From: a virus
Direction: 5' to 3' (one strand)
Length of the DNA: 64,000 nucleotides
Virus record (IMG/VR): IMGVR_UViG_3300042516_002692
Coordinates: 1-64,000 of that record
The notes below the pieces were generated by a model. That model saw only the letters and a list, made by a program, of their open reading frames with translations. It was not told where the DNA came from and searched no databases. This document shows positions 1 through 7,408 of this stretch, piece after piece (position 1 is the stretch's first letter; each line of letters starts with the position of its first letter). The translations under genes were made by a program, and so were the position numbers.

Positions 1-438
1 CACTACATTACTAACACGAGTGGGTACGGTAAGCACAAAGTAGCCGACTGTGGTGTTATGGTACAATATCAGGCCGACAACAGGCTTGACTTTACCCATG
101 TCGAACCATGGGAAGAGAACGGTAAAAAAATAGGCCAGAAGACTACTTGTGATATCAGTTGTTCTGCTATGGGTGCGAGTGGGAATACTGTTACCTCATA
201 CCTAAGATTCGGCCATGGTATCGATTGTACTAAAGAGTTCATTGAGCTTGGCGAATCTTTCGGCCTGATCGAAAAGGCTGGAGCATGGTTTACTCTCCCA
301 TACCTGTCCGAACATCCAGATCTAGCTTCAGTAGCTGAGCAGAAGTTTCAAGGGCAACAGAAGGTCTATGACTTCATCTCCTCTACCCCATCGGCTAGTG
401 AGTTCCTGAAGAAGGAGCTTGGATCATTGCTCGCTTAG
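1..438 (+). CDS. recA: RecA/UvsX-like recombinase, C-terminal part (5' truncated by window edge)
   Basis: The frame is open to base 1, so only the last 145 residues are visible and the Walker motifs lie outside the window. What is seen fits the end of a RecA-family strand-exchange ATPase: a SGYGKHKVADCG tract, then GID at about residues 73-75 and LGESFGLIEKAGAWF just after, the usual order in bacterial RecA before the C-terminal lobe, ending with KFQGQQKVYDFI. RecA/UvsX coats ssDNA and drives homologous pairing; in phages it supports recombination-dependent replication. A UvsY-like gene, helicase and primase follow downstream, which fits. The stop is TAG at 436-438, and the next gene apparently starts inside this one. 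Whether it is closer to RecA or to UvsX cannot be settled from this part. Confidence 0.85.
   Translation, partial: HYITNTSGYGKHKVADCGVMVQYQADNRLDFTHVEPWEENGKKIGQKTTCDISCSAMGASGNTVTSYLRFGHGIDCTKEFIELGESFGLIEKAGAWFTLPYLSEHPDLASVAEQKFQGQQKVYDFISSTPSASEFLKKELGSLLA
412..417 (+). promoter_or_regulatory. Strong Shine-Dalgarno AAGGAG with no AUG/GUG/UUG behind it
   Basis: AAGGAG lies inside the end of the recA-like gene. Eight bases downstream, in the frame of the following nuclease, is ATT (426-428), and five bases downstream ATC (423-425). No ATG, GTG or TTG exists in that frame between the upstream TGA and base 549. The site argues for a rare AUU or AUC start. Confidence 0.5.
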
Positions 439-833
439 TAATTGGGCTAGATGGGAAGCAGCATAAGCTTATTCTCCAGTCCACCAAACGGAAGAGCAGG
501 GCTAAGTCGGCCCCTCACCAAAAGGCCCTTTCTCTTTTACTGGAGATCTTGCCCGGAGTCGTTATCTTTGAAGAGGTAACACTACCGGGCTGTGGGCTTT
601 ATCTGGACATATTCCTACCGTCTATATCTCTTGCTGTTGAAGTACATGGTAGGCAGCACTATGAGTTCGTCCCATTCTTCCATAAGACTAAGGCCGACTT
701 TCTCTTAGCTCGCAAAAGAGATCGAGATAAATTAGAGTGGTGCAATCTAAATGATGTTACTTTGGTGACTCTGCCGCATGATGAGGAGGACAAATGGAAG
801 AACTTGATCGCTTCAGCGATATCACCGGACTAA
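426..833 (+). CDS. PD-(D/E)XK (VSR/DUF559-like) nuclease with probable AUU start
   Basis: The protein is about 136 residues if initiated at ATT 426, and only 94 if TTG 549 is used. The longer form is preferred because the upstream residues read as protein: HQKALSLLLEILPGVVIFEEV is a typical helix-strand lead into this fold and is cut away by the TTG start. The core LYLDIFLPSISLAVEVHG is the D...E-x-H-G active-site pattern of VSR/DUF559-like nucleases, followed by RQHYEF and a basic KTKADFLLARKRDRDK helix. It sits between the recA-like and uvsY-like genes and overlaps both, so a resident DNA-repair or recombination nuclease is as likely as a free-standing homing enzyme. The fold call is fairly firm; substrate and start codon are inference. 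Confidence 0.7.
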   Translation: MARLVIGLDGKQHKLILQSTKRKSRAKSAPHQKALSLLLEILPGVVIFEEVTLPGCGLYLDIFLPSISLAVEVHGRQHYEFVPFFHKTKADFLLARKRDRDKLEWCNLNDVTLVTLPHDEEDKWKNLIASAISPD

Positions 834-1282
834 AAGAACTCACTTCGTTCATAGACAGATACTGTCTTGAGTTTATGACCCCTGATTGTAGCTTCGACCC
901 AGTAGTCCAGACGATTCTGGATATGCCTCACGAGGACTTGATCTCACTATCTTCAGATGAAGCCTACGCTGGAGCCTTTAAGCTGCACTCCTATTGTGTA
1001 TTCGTCCGTAAGGAGACAGATAAGTGCATAGCTAAGAGAAGCTGGTGCGAAGAGATACTTCATAACATCGTGGCCAGAAACTGGTCTAATCACTCCGAGT
1101 ACATGAAATATGAAGTGAAAAGACAGGCTATTATTGCTGAAGATACCTTTGCTGTTAAGGTAGAGAAAATGAGAATTTATCTTACTTCTGTTATTTGTCA
1201 GGCCGACCAGAAGTTAGATTCAGTAAAAAGAATGGCCGATATCCTCCAAGACATTGGGAAGAAGAGATCTTATGATAGATAA
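794..1282 (+). CDS. UvsY-like recombination mediator (putative)
   Basis: This 162-residue, mostly helical, charged protein starts at ATG 794 behind AGGAGG (784-789) and overlaps the nuclease by 40 bases. Length, position next to the recombinase and the pattern of the last 90 residues resemble T4 UvsY: a helix YCVFVRKETDKCIAKRSWCEE, a basic linker, then AEDTFAVKVEKMRIYLTSVI and a terminal helix ending MADILQDIGKKR, comparable to the LSADKDVLKVDTSLQYWGILL-type end of UvsY. UvsY loads UvsX onto ssDNA coated by gp32. The similarity was judged by eye and is weak in the first 60 residues, so the role is an inference from pattern plus context. Confidence 0.5.
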   Translation: MEELDRFSDITGLKELTSFIDRYCLEFMTPDCSFDPVVQTILDMPHEDLISLSSDEAYAGAFKLHSYCVFVRKETDKCIAKRSWCEEILHNIVARNWSNHSEYMKYEVKRQAIIAEDTFAVKVEKMRIYLTSVICQADQKLDSVKRMADILQDIGKKRSYDR

Positions 1283-1775
1283 GCTAAAGCTGGCAATCGA
1301 CAAAAAGGATTGGTCGCTTGTAATTGAATTTTACAAGCAACTAACGGGAATTAATCCAGATGGTCACGAGATGGTTCCGGTCCCAAGCAAGCCTCAGAAA
1401 GTTGCAGAGACTGGCCGGAAAAATGACTTTCAAGACTTTACAATGAGGCCAGTCCAGACCAACCTCAAAAAGGCCACTAAGGTCGAGAAGGCTGTTACTC
1501 CCAAAAAGCCGAAGCGTGGCGGGAAAAAGACCCCAGTAAAGGCGAAGCAAATTGAATTTGTCGACACTGGAGAGGCCCCAGACGAGCCGGGAGCAGACCA
1601 GATCAACGACAATGTTGCTTTGACCCCGAGAAACCGTAAGCCATTTAAGCCCGTAACAATGGAGTGCATTTTATGTAAGAGCAAAGAAACAGTTGCTCCT
1701 CTCTTCAAAAGAGACAAAGATACCTACAAGTGCAATAGTTGTCTGTCTAAAGGGAAAATAAATGGACCTGAGTAA
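1272..1775 (+). CDS. Small protein with C-terminal zinc ribbon
   Basis: The ATG at 1272 follows a purine-rich AAGAAGAG and overlaps the stop of the upstream gene; an upstream TTG (1254) lacks a comparable site. The 167-residue product has three parts: an N-terminal helix IDKLKLAIDKKDWSLVIEFYKQL, a long basic low-complexity linker rich in Lys and Pro (about residues 45-100), and a C-terminal CxxC...CxxC zinc ribbon (MECILCK, then YKCNSCL). The layout suggests an accessory protein that docks on a partner and binds nucleic acid, sitting between the recombination and helicase genes. I do not recognise the family. Its stop overlaps the helicase start. Confidence 0.75.
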   Translation: MIDKLKLAIDKKDWSLVIEFYKQLTGINPDGHEMVPVPSKPQKVAETGRKNDFQDFTMRPVQTNLKKATKVEKAVTPKKPKRGGKKTPVKAKQIEFVDTGEAPDEPGADQINDNVALTPRNRKPFKPVTMECILCKSKETVAPLFKRDKDTYKCNSCLSKGKINGPE

Positions 1776-3201
1776 TGTAGCTAGCGAGCGGGCAGTTTTA
1801 GCTGGCATATGCTCTCATGGGGTTGATTGCTACCTTGATACAGAGGCCTTCCTTGAGGAAGGCACATTCACTGTAGACTTTAATAAGGTGATGTACAAAT
1901 GCATAAAGCACATCATCAACAAGTCTGATAGGGTTGACTTTGTGTCGCTGCTCTCAGCCGCGACAGACTTGTCTCTTGGGGACTATGTTAACAAACCAGA
2001 TGTGCTGAAACATTTCAATGGGGTCTTGGCTACTCCAGTGGACGTCTCAAGTGTTCTAGGGCACGCTAAGAAGATTAGAAGACTTCAGTTCGCCCGCCAC
2101 TTGCAGGAAACCATCAAGGAGTCCTACAAGAGCCTCAATGAGATCTCTGGGGAAGAATCCCTCTCCGACATTATCGCTGTAGTTGATACCCCATTATCAA
2201 ATGCCTCTACTTCTTACATGAAGAAAGATGAGAACAAGCCCAAGCTCCTAGGCGAAATTGGCATGGATTATTTTGATTATCTCATGTCAGATGAGATTAA
2301 GCAAGTAGGCATTCCAAGCGGATTCCCATCCTACGATAAAGCTATTGGCGGTGGATTCCTGCGTAAGTGTGTTGATCTAGTCGGGGCGAGAACAAAAGGC
2401 GGCAAGAGTATTTTCTGCGAAAATGTGGCAGTACATGTAGCTGGTAAGCTTGGTATACCAGTACTTGTTTTAGATACAGAGATGTCTGAACTTGATCATA
2501 TCAATAGGTCTTGGGCCAACCTTTCCGGGATTGAGATCAACACTATTAAGCTTGCCGAATACAAGACTGATTTACAAGCTGTAGAACTTGTCAGATCAGC
2601 TAGAGACACTCTCAAGGGAATGCCATATCATTACATTAATGTCTCTGGAAAGGGGTTCGACGAAATTCTCTCGATAGCTCGAAGGTGGGTTCTTAAAGAG
2701 GTGGGGTTTGAGCCAAGTGGAAGAACTAAAGATTGCTTAATAATTTACGACTATTTCAAACTGATGGATTCTTCTGGCTTATCACAGAACATAGCCGAGT
2801 TTCAGGCCATGGGCTTCCAAGCCACGAAGTTGCATAATTTCTGCGTTGAGCATGACGTGCCATGCTTGTCGTTCGTTCAGTTAAATAGGGATGGTATAGA
2901 CAAGGAATCAGCAGACGTAATATCTCAATCCGATAGAATTGGGTGGCTCTGTACTTCATTTACTATCCTAAAAGAGAAGTCGGTTGACGAGATCGCCGAT
3001 GATGGTCCAAAAAATGGCAATCGTAAGCTAGTACCAGTACTTTCAAGACATGGCCCCGGAATGACTGATGACGGTTATATCTGTCTCGAAATGAAGGGCG
3101 AATTAGCAAGGATGAGAGAAATTGGCACTGTTAGACGACTTTCTAGAAGTAAAGAGTTCCCAGAAAGACCTCCAGAGTCTGAAGGGGAAGCTGAAGGCTA
3201 A
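1762..3201 (+). CDS. dnaB: Replicative DNA helicase, DnaB-like
   Basis: A 479-residue RecA-fold hexameric helicase that unwinds DNA at the fork and partners with the primase encoded next. The N-terminal helical domain (about 1-110) is DnaB-like (SERAVLAGIC, then a YKCI tract). The ATPase domain has Walker A GARTKGGKS at 208-216, the catalytic-glutamate strand VLDTE at 236-240, Walker B LIIYDYFK at 326-333 and the sensor FVQLNRDG at 371-378, followed by an SDRIGW motif. Length is normal for the family (T4 gp41 about 475). The ATG at 1762 overlaps the upstream stop by 14 bases. The last 80 bases overlap the primase gene in another frame, so the two are probably translationally coupled. Confidence 0.95.
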   Translation: MDLSNVASERAVLAGICSHGVDCYLDTEAFLEEGTFTVDFNKVMYKCIKHIINKSDRVDFVSLLSAATDLSLGDYVNKPDVLKHFNGVLATPVDVSSVLGHAKKIRRLQFARHLQETIKESYKSLNEISGEESLSDIIAVVDTPLSNASTSYMKKDENKPKLLGEIGMDYFDYLMSDEIKQVGIPSGFPSYDKAIGGGFLRKCVDLVGARTKGGKSIFCENVAVHVAGKLGIPVLVLDTEMSELDHINRSWANLSGIEINTIKLAEYKTDLQAVELVRSARDTLKGMPYHYINVSGKGFDEILSIARRWVLKEVGFEPSGRTKDCLIIYDYFKLMDSSGLSQNIAEFQAMGFQATKLHNFCVEHDVPCLSFVQLNRDGIDKESADVISQSDRIGWLCTSFTILKEKSVDEIADDGPKNGNRKLVPVLSRHGPGMTDDGYICLEMKGELARMREIGTVRRLSRSKEFPERPPESEGEAEG

Positions 3202-4132
3202 GATCCCCGAAATCCTCAACTATTTTGGGGTCAGGACCTACCGCTCAGGACAACTATTGGTCTGTAACTGCCCCATCCACGCGGGTGACAACATAACGGC
3301 TTTCAACATCAACTCTGACATCACATCAGAGTACTGCGGTCGTTGGTTCTGTAATACTGCTGGGTGTCATAAGAAATATGGTGGGGATGTCCTAGGGCTC
3401 CTGAGGGGGCTCGCCACTATAAATGGCAACTTACCTTTTACTGAGGTGCTTAAGCTTGCTTCCACATTCTGCGGAGCGGAACAGGTCGACTATGTCTCTG
3501 ATGCTTTTAACGATATCGTTTTGAGGGACAAAGACAGGCCTAGCGGCCCGTCTAGGGAAGAAATTAGAAGTAAGCTAATAAGACCAGTAGACTTCTACAT
3601 AAAAAGAGGTTTCTCCTCTGAGATTCTTGACATCTTCGACGTTGGGATATGTAATGATCCTACGAAAGAGATGCATGGTAGAGTAGTATTTCCAGTTTAC
3701 GATCCAACTGGAAAAGTCTTTATCGGATGTGTTGGGCGAACCCTCATAAGTGCTCCAGATAAGTGGAAGAACCAAAAGGGATTTAAGAAATCTCACCACC
3801 TATATGGTTTATGGTTAGCTTTTCAGGCCATTTGCCAAGCGGGCCGGATTATACTAGTAGAGGGCCAAGGTGACGTGATTAGATTCCATCAGGCCGGGAT
3901 AAAGAACGCTGTTGGGATTTTCGGGTCACGCCTATCAGATCATCAGGAGCTTCTACTGCAGAAAACTGGGGTTACAAATGTGACCACTGTCTTTGATCGG
4001 GATGAAGCTGGAGATAAGTGCAGGGAAGATTGTAACAAGCTCAGTCGCCTATTCAACGTGAAACATGTTGTGCCCGACATCGACGATGTTGGAGAAATGT
4101 CAGTAGAAGAAGTTCAAAGGTTGAAATTATGA
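3122..4132 (+). CDS. dnaG: DNA primase (CHC2 zinc finger plus Toprim)
   Basis: A 336-residue primase that makes RNA primers for lagging-strand synthesis. The zinc-binding N-terminus carries C50-x2-H53 and C77-x4-C82, as in DnaG/T7 gp4 CHC2 fingers. The Toprim catalytic centre shows VEGQGD at 246-251 and DRDEAG at 292-297, the conserved Glu and DxD metal ligands. The start must be TTG 3122: a TGA closes the frame three codons earlier and no ATG or GTG precedes the zinc finger. No helicase domain is fused, in keeping with the separate dnaB-like gene it overlaps by 80 bases. It ends in TGA overlapping the ATG of the next gene (ATGA). Confidence 0.95.
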   Translation: MALLDDFLEVKSSQKDLQSLKGKLKAKIPEILNYFGVRTYRSGQLLVCNCPIHAGDNITAFNINSDITSEYCGRWFCNTAGCHKKYGGDVLGLLRGLATINGNLPFTEVLKLASTFCGAEQVDYVSDAFNDIVLRDKDRPSGPSREEIRSKLIRPVDFYIKRGFSSEILDIFDVGICNDPTKEMHGRVVFPVYDPTGKVFIGCVGRTLISAPDKWKNQKGFKKSHHLYGLWLAFQAICQAGRIILVEGQGDVIRFHQAGIKNAVGIFGSRLSDHQELLLQKTGVTNVTTVFDRDEAGDKCREDCNKLSRLFNVKHVVPDIDDVGEMSVEEVQRLKL

Positions 4133-4953
4133 CACAAATTGTTTGTATGGCCGGAAGCAAAGAGTCTGGTAAAACGACAGCGGCGAACTTCCTCCATGGG
4201 CATCTCTTGAAGCTCAATGAGGTCATAAAGGAATATGAGATCACCAAAGCTGGTGAGCTTAAGGTTAATACTCATTACATGAAAGATGGGGAAGTCAAGG
4301 AGGATATGGGGGTCTTAGACCTTTCCAGAAAGGACGATTTGTACGTTCAGTACGCCGATCAGAGGATTTGGCCATATGTGAAGATGTATAACTTCGCTGA
4401 TGCGTTGAAGGAGCTTTGCATCACAATGTTCGATATTTCCCATGAGCAGGCTTACGGCAGCTACAAGAATAGCTTGACTAAGCTGAAGTGGGAGAATATG
4501 CCGGGTGTCGCAAGCTCCACCCAAATCGAAGATTTGTCCTTATCGACTGAGGACCTAGAGAAGCTAGGTATTCAGTCACATAAGCCCGGCTTCATGACCG
4601 CTCGTGAAGTCCTCCAATTCGTCGGCACCGACATCTTCCGCCGCATGTACGAGCCAGTCTGGGTCAAGCTCCTCATGAACAAAATCAAAGCGGATTCTCC
4701 ACTTGTCGCCGTTATTGCTGATTGCCGCTTTGATAATGAAGCACAGGCAGTAAAAGATGAGGGCGGCACTATTGTGCGACTTACACGACGACCCACAAGA
4801 GACAACCATGCATCTGAAGATGGGTTCAAAGAATTCTCAGATTTCGACTTGGTTTTGGATAACGAGATTCTTGGCATCAAAGATGCAAATCAGCAACTGC
4901 TAGACTTCTTGGTTCAAAAGGGCCTTAACGAGTTCGTAGCAAAGGCTGAATAA
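4129..4953 (+). CDS. Deoxynucleoside monophosphate kinase
   Basis: A 274-residue P-loop kinase that phosphorylates dNMPs to dNDPs, feeding phage DNA synthesis. The P-loop GSKESGKTT is at residues 9-17. The LID/substrate region has GFMTAREVLQFVGTDIFR, followed by a strand VAVIADCRFDNEA and LTRRPTRDNHASED, which matches phage gp1-type dNMP kinases. There is a basic/acidic insert at about 35-75. The start ATG overlaps the primase stop; the end forms TAATG with the next gene, so the genes are coupled. The function is a confident family call; nucleotide preference cannot be read from the sequence. Confidence 0.88.
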   Translation: MTQIVCMAGSKESGKTTAANFLHGHLLKLNEVIKEYEITKAGELKVNTHYMKDGEVKEDMGVLDLSRKDDLYVQYADQRIWPYVKMYNFADALKELCITMFDISHEQAYGSYKNSLTKLKWENMPGVASSTQIEDLSLSTEDLEKLGIQSHKPGFMTAREVLQFVGTDIFRRMYEPVWVKLLMNKIKADSPLVAVIADCRFDNEAQAVKDEGGTIVRLTRRPTRDNHASEDGFKEFSDFDLVLDNEILGIKDANQQLLDFLVQKGLNEFVAKAE

Positions 4954-5996
4954 TGATTTTGACCTACCTACGCTCTAGTTCTATCGGCACTTATGCTATG
5001 TGCCCCCAGAAGTACTTATTCACATACGTTCTAGGTATGAAGGATAAGGACAATGGTAAGGCCATTATGGGTTCGACCACTCACAAGGTGCTCGAACTAC
5101 TAGGGAAGCAGAGGATAGCTACGCAGAATAAGAAGCGAAGTTTCGAGGATGAAGAGTTTGGCAAAATTGGCCACTCTAAGTGGAATATTGAATATTTCAA
5201 CGAGATCTCTCACGCTTACTATGAGAAGATTTATCCGGGGATTATGCCACATAATTCTAAGAAGCTAACTCTTGAGTGGTCTCATCTAGCTGTTACTCGA
5301 CTCGATGGGGAAATGGACCCGAGGAATCAAAACATCCACGCTGTAGAAGAGTTCTTCGAGGTAGAGGTTCCTCACGAGTGGGCGAATTACTCATACAAGG
5401 TTGGCGACGAAGTCATTGAGGGTCGATTGGGACTCAAGGGCACGGTTGACCTGATTGTGAAAGAAGATGATGTCTTCTTCCATATCATGGACTATAAGAC
5501 TGGCCGCAGGTACAACTGGGCCACAGACAAGGTTAAGACCTATGACTGCCTAGCGGAAGATAAACAGCTCTTACTGTATTACTATGCTTTGCGACTTAAG
5601 TATCCGGACAAACACTTCTACATCTCAATCTATTACATCAACGACTACAAGATTGATAAAGTAGATGTACCCGGAGGTATTTTTACTTTCGCGTTCGATG
5701 ATAGCGATTTTAAAAAGGCTGAAAGCATGATTAAGGAGCAGTTTGAGACGATCAGGGACGATAAATTTCCCAGAGTGATCAGTAAAACCTGCAACCATTT
5801 CAAGTGCCAAAGACTGTGTGCTTTTTCCCAGATCATTCCAGAAATTTCCCCAGACGTGCCAGCCTGTATCTTTATCCGTAGCGAGATTGAGAGAATTGGT
5901 ATAGATGCAGTCACAGAGAAGTATGCCGACTTGAATAGGATGAAGGTATACTCTGGTGGCGGAAGAAACGAGGTACAACTTGAGCCAAAAGATTAA
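4953..5996 (+). CDS. RecB/Cas4-like PD-(D/E)XK exonuclease with predicted Fe-S cluster
   Basis: A 347-residue nuclease of the RecB/AddB/Cas4 group. Seen in order: H44 in GSTTHKVLELL, D166 in LKGTVDLIV, the catalytic D180-x-K182 in IMDYKTGR, and Q205 in KQLLLYYYAL (QxxxY motif). Four cysteines are placed as in Cas4/AddB iron-sulfur nucleases: C17 (AMCPQKY) at the N-terminus and C280, C285, C289 (KTCNHFKCQRLCAF) near the end. Such enzymes resect DNA ends, which fits the recombination module. The ATG is in a TAATG overlap with the kinase gene. The Fe-S cluster is inferred from cysteine spacing. Confidence 0.88.
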   Translation: MILTYLRSSSIGTYAMCPQKYLFTYVLGMKDKDNGKAIMGSTTHKVLELLGKQRIATQNKKRSFEDEEFGKIGHSKWNIEYFNEISHAYYEKIYPGIMPHNSKKLTLEWSHLAVTRLDGEMDPRNQNIHAVEEFFEVEVPHEWANYSYKVGDEVIEGRLGLKGTVDLIVKEDDVFFHIMDYKTGRRYNWATDKVKTYDCLAEDKQLLLYYYALRLKYPDKHFYISIYYINDYKIDKVDVPGGIFTFAFDDSDFKKAESMIKEQFETIRDDKFPRVISKTCNHFKCQRLCAFSQIIPEISPDVPACIFIRSEIERIGIDAVTEKYADLNRMKVYSGGGRNEVQLEPKD

Positions 5997-6300
5997 CGAC
6001 GATCAATGTGGGATCAAAAGATGTTCGGAGTATTTCGCCGACATATACATTAAAAAATGCAATGATGAAGCATGGAATTCTATTTTGGAACCTTGCGAGG
6101 ATCGCGACCCCACGCTCAATGAAGAAAAAGTCCTCGAAGAAAGCCATAAGATTTGGAATAAAAGAATTTCTAGAATACTTTGTCGAGCATATGGAGACGG
6201 GGTAATAAATAGCGAACAGCTTCATATTCTGACATCAGCATTCGATCCTTCGCAAGATCATAAGGTATACGGACCAAATTTCAATAAAGGATTCAAATGA
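5980..6300 (+). CDS. Small hypothetical protein
   Basis: This is about 106 residues from TTG 5980, which has GAGGT five bases upstream. A GTG at 5956 with GAAGG nine bases upstream is the alternative and would give 114 residues. Both starts lie inside the end of the nuclease gene. The product is charged, helical and contains four cysteines (CGIKRC, KKCN, EPCED) without an obvious zinc spacing. Its TGA overlaps the ATG of the exonuclease gene (ATGA), so it is translated as part of the operon. I recognise no family. Confidence 0.65.
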   Translation: MSQKINDDQCGIKRCSEYFADIYIKKCNDEAWNSILEPCEDRDPTLNEEKVLEESHKIWNKRISRILCRAYGDGVINSEQLHILTSAFDPSQDHKVYGPNFNKGFK

Positions 6301-6950
6301 ACTACGAGAATATAATCGTCCATGACCTTGAAACGACTGGTGTGGACACCAGCACGGCACAAATTGTACAGATCGGTGCTATCTGCGTCGACGCCAGAAG
6401 ACTTGAGATTATTGAAGGCAGCGAATTTGACGTCCTTATTAAGCCTTTGTATGGAGAAGAGTGTGCTAAAGCAGGTCTGCAAGAATTGACTGACGGAGCT
6501 ATTAATATCCACAAAAAGGGCCACGCTTTATTAGCAGAGAAGGGCGTAACCCTAGAAACTGGGCTATCTAACTTTGTTTCCTATGTGAACACTCATAACT
6601 ACGGGAAGACTAAGTGGAAAAGTCCAATCCCCGCTGGCTACAATATCAATGGGTATGATACCCCAATCCTGAAAAGAGATTTGGCAAGAACTGGACTATC
6701 TAGCCCATTCCACCCATCTATCTCAATCGACGTACTCCAATTAATGTGGATGTTCTTCGAAAATGATAAGAACGTAACCCGCCTATCCGCCGACTCACTC
6801 ATTAGAAAGCACATGGGATGGAAAGACAAGGGAGAATCCCACGACGCTCTCGGGGACGTAATCATGACAGCGGAAGTCCTCATTAAATCAATGCGACTAA
6901 TCCGCAAAGCCGTAGGTACTGTCAAGTTCGAAAATTGTTTCGCCCTCTAG
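6297..6950 (+). CDS. DnaQ-like DEDDh 3'-5' exonuclease
   Basis: A 217-residue stand-alone exonuclease of the RNase T/DnaQ superfamily. All ligands are visible: D10 and E12 in VHDLETTG (motif I), D121 in YNINGYDTPILKRD (motif II), and H182 with D187 in SHDALGDVIMTAEVL (motif III, the h-type DEDD). No polymerase domain is attached. It may proofread with a separate polymerase, or degrade ssDNA ends during recombination or host-DNA breakdown; the sequence does not decide. The ATG overlaps the preceding stop by four bases. Confidence 0.92.
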   Translation: MNYENIIVHDLETTGVDTSTAQIVQIGAICVDARRLEIIEGSEFDVLIKPLYGEECAKAGLQELTDGAINIHKKGHALLAEKGVTLETGLSNFVSYVNTHNYGKTKWKSPIPAGYNINGYDTPILKRDLARTGLSSPFHPSISIDVLQLMWMFFENDKNVTRLSADSLIRKHMGWKDKGESHDALGDVIMTAEVLIKSMRLIRKAVGTVKFENCFAL

Positions 6951-6967
6951 TACCAGACGGAGTCTCT

Positions 6968-7408
6968 ATGGATATCCTCGAAAAATATGAAGCCCTTATA
7001 GCCGATCTTGCACACTCTCTCTATAGGAAGACCCACCTATATGACTTTAAAGACCTCTTCCAGATAGGTCTGCAATCGGCTATAAGGCTTGAAAAAAAGT
7101 TTGACCCAGTCAGGTCGCAGAGGAGTACATTCTTTACTCTCTGCGTTCGAAGAGATATGGTCAAATTTATCAAAAAGCATAACAAAGCTTTTACCAATAC
7201 AATCCTCCCAAGTGGGATTGGCTCAAGCGATGAGCTTCAGCTCTGGGAATCTCTACCTGATCTCTGCCCCGAAGATGCAGAGATGGTCAGGATGCTCTCA
7301 GAAGGCCACAGTAAAAGAGAAGTGGCTAGACGACTACAGCTACCACTGAAAGAAGTAAAAAATCGGCTAATCAAGGTTGGGGAGTTAATATGCTCAAAAG
7401 AGTGCTAG
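6968..7408 (+). CDS. Sigma-70-like transcription factor (region 2 plus HTH), candidate late sigma
   Basis: From ATG 6968 (GGAG at 6959-6962) the protein is 146 residues; an upstream TTG at 6935 has no ribosome site. Residues 26-70 read as sigma region 2: DFKDLFQIGLQSAIRLEKKFDPVR followed by STFFTLCVRRDMVKFIKK, matching the DL-Q-G-L-A...FD...FSTY...IR-A pattern and close in style to T4 gp55. Residues 105-140 (MLSEGHSKREVARRLQLPLKEVKNRLI) are a region-4-like helix-turn-helix. Regions 1 and 3 are absent. Such small sigma factors redirect host RNA polymerase to late phage promoters. Candidate target sites lie upstream of several structural genes here. The family call is fairly confident; the late role is inferred. 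Confidence 0.78.
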   Translation: MDILEKYEALIADLAHSLYRKTHLYDFKDLFQIGLQSAIRLEKKFDPVRSQRSTFFTLCVRRDMVKFIKKHNKAFTNTILPSGIGSSDELQLWESLPDLCPEDAEMVRMLSEGHSKREVARRLQLPLKEVKNRLIKVGELICSKEC

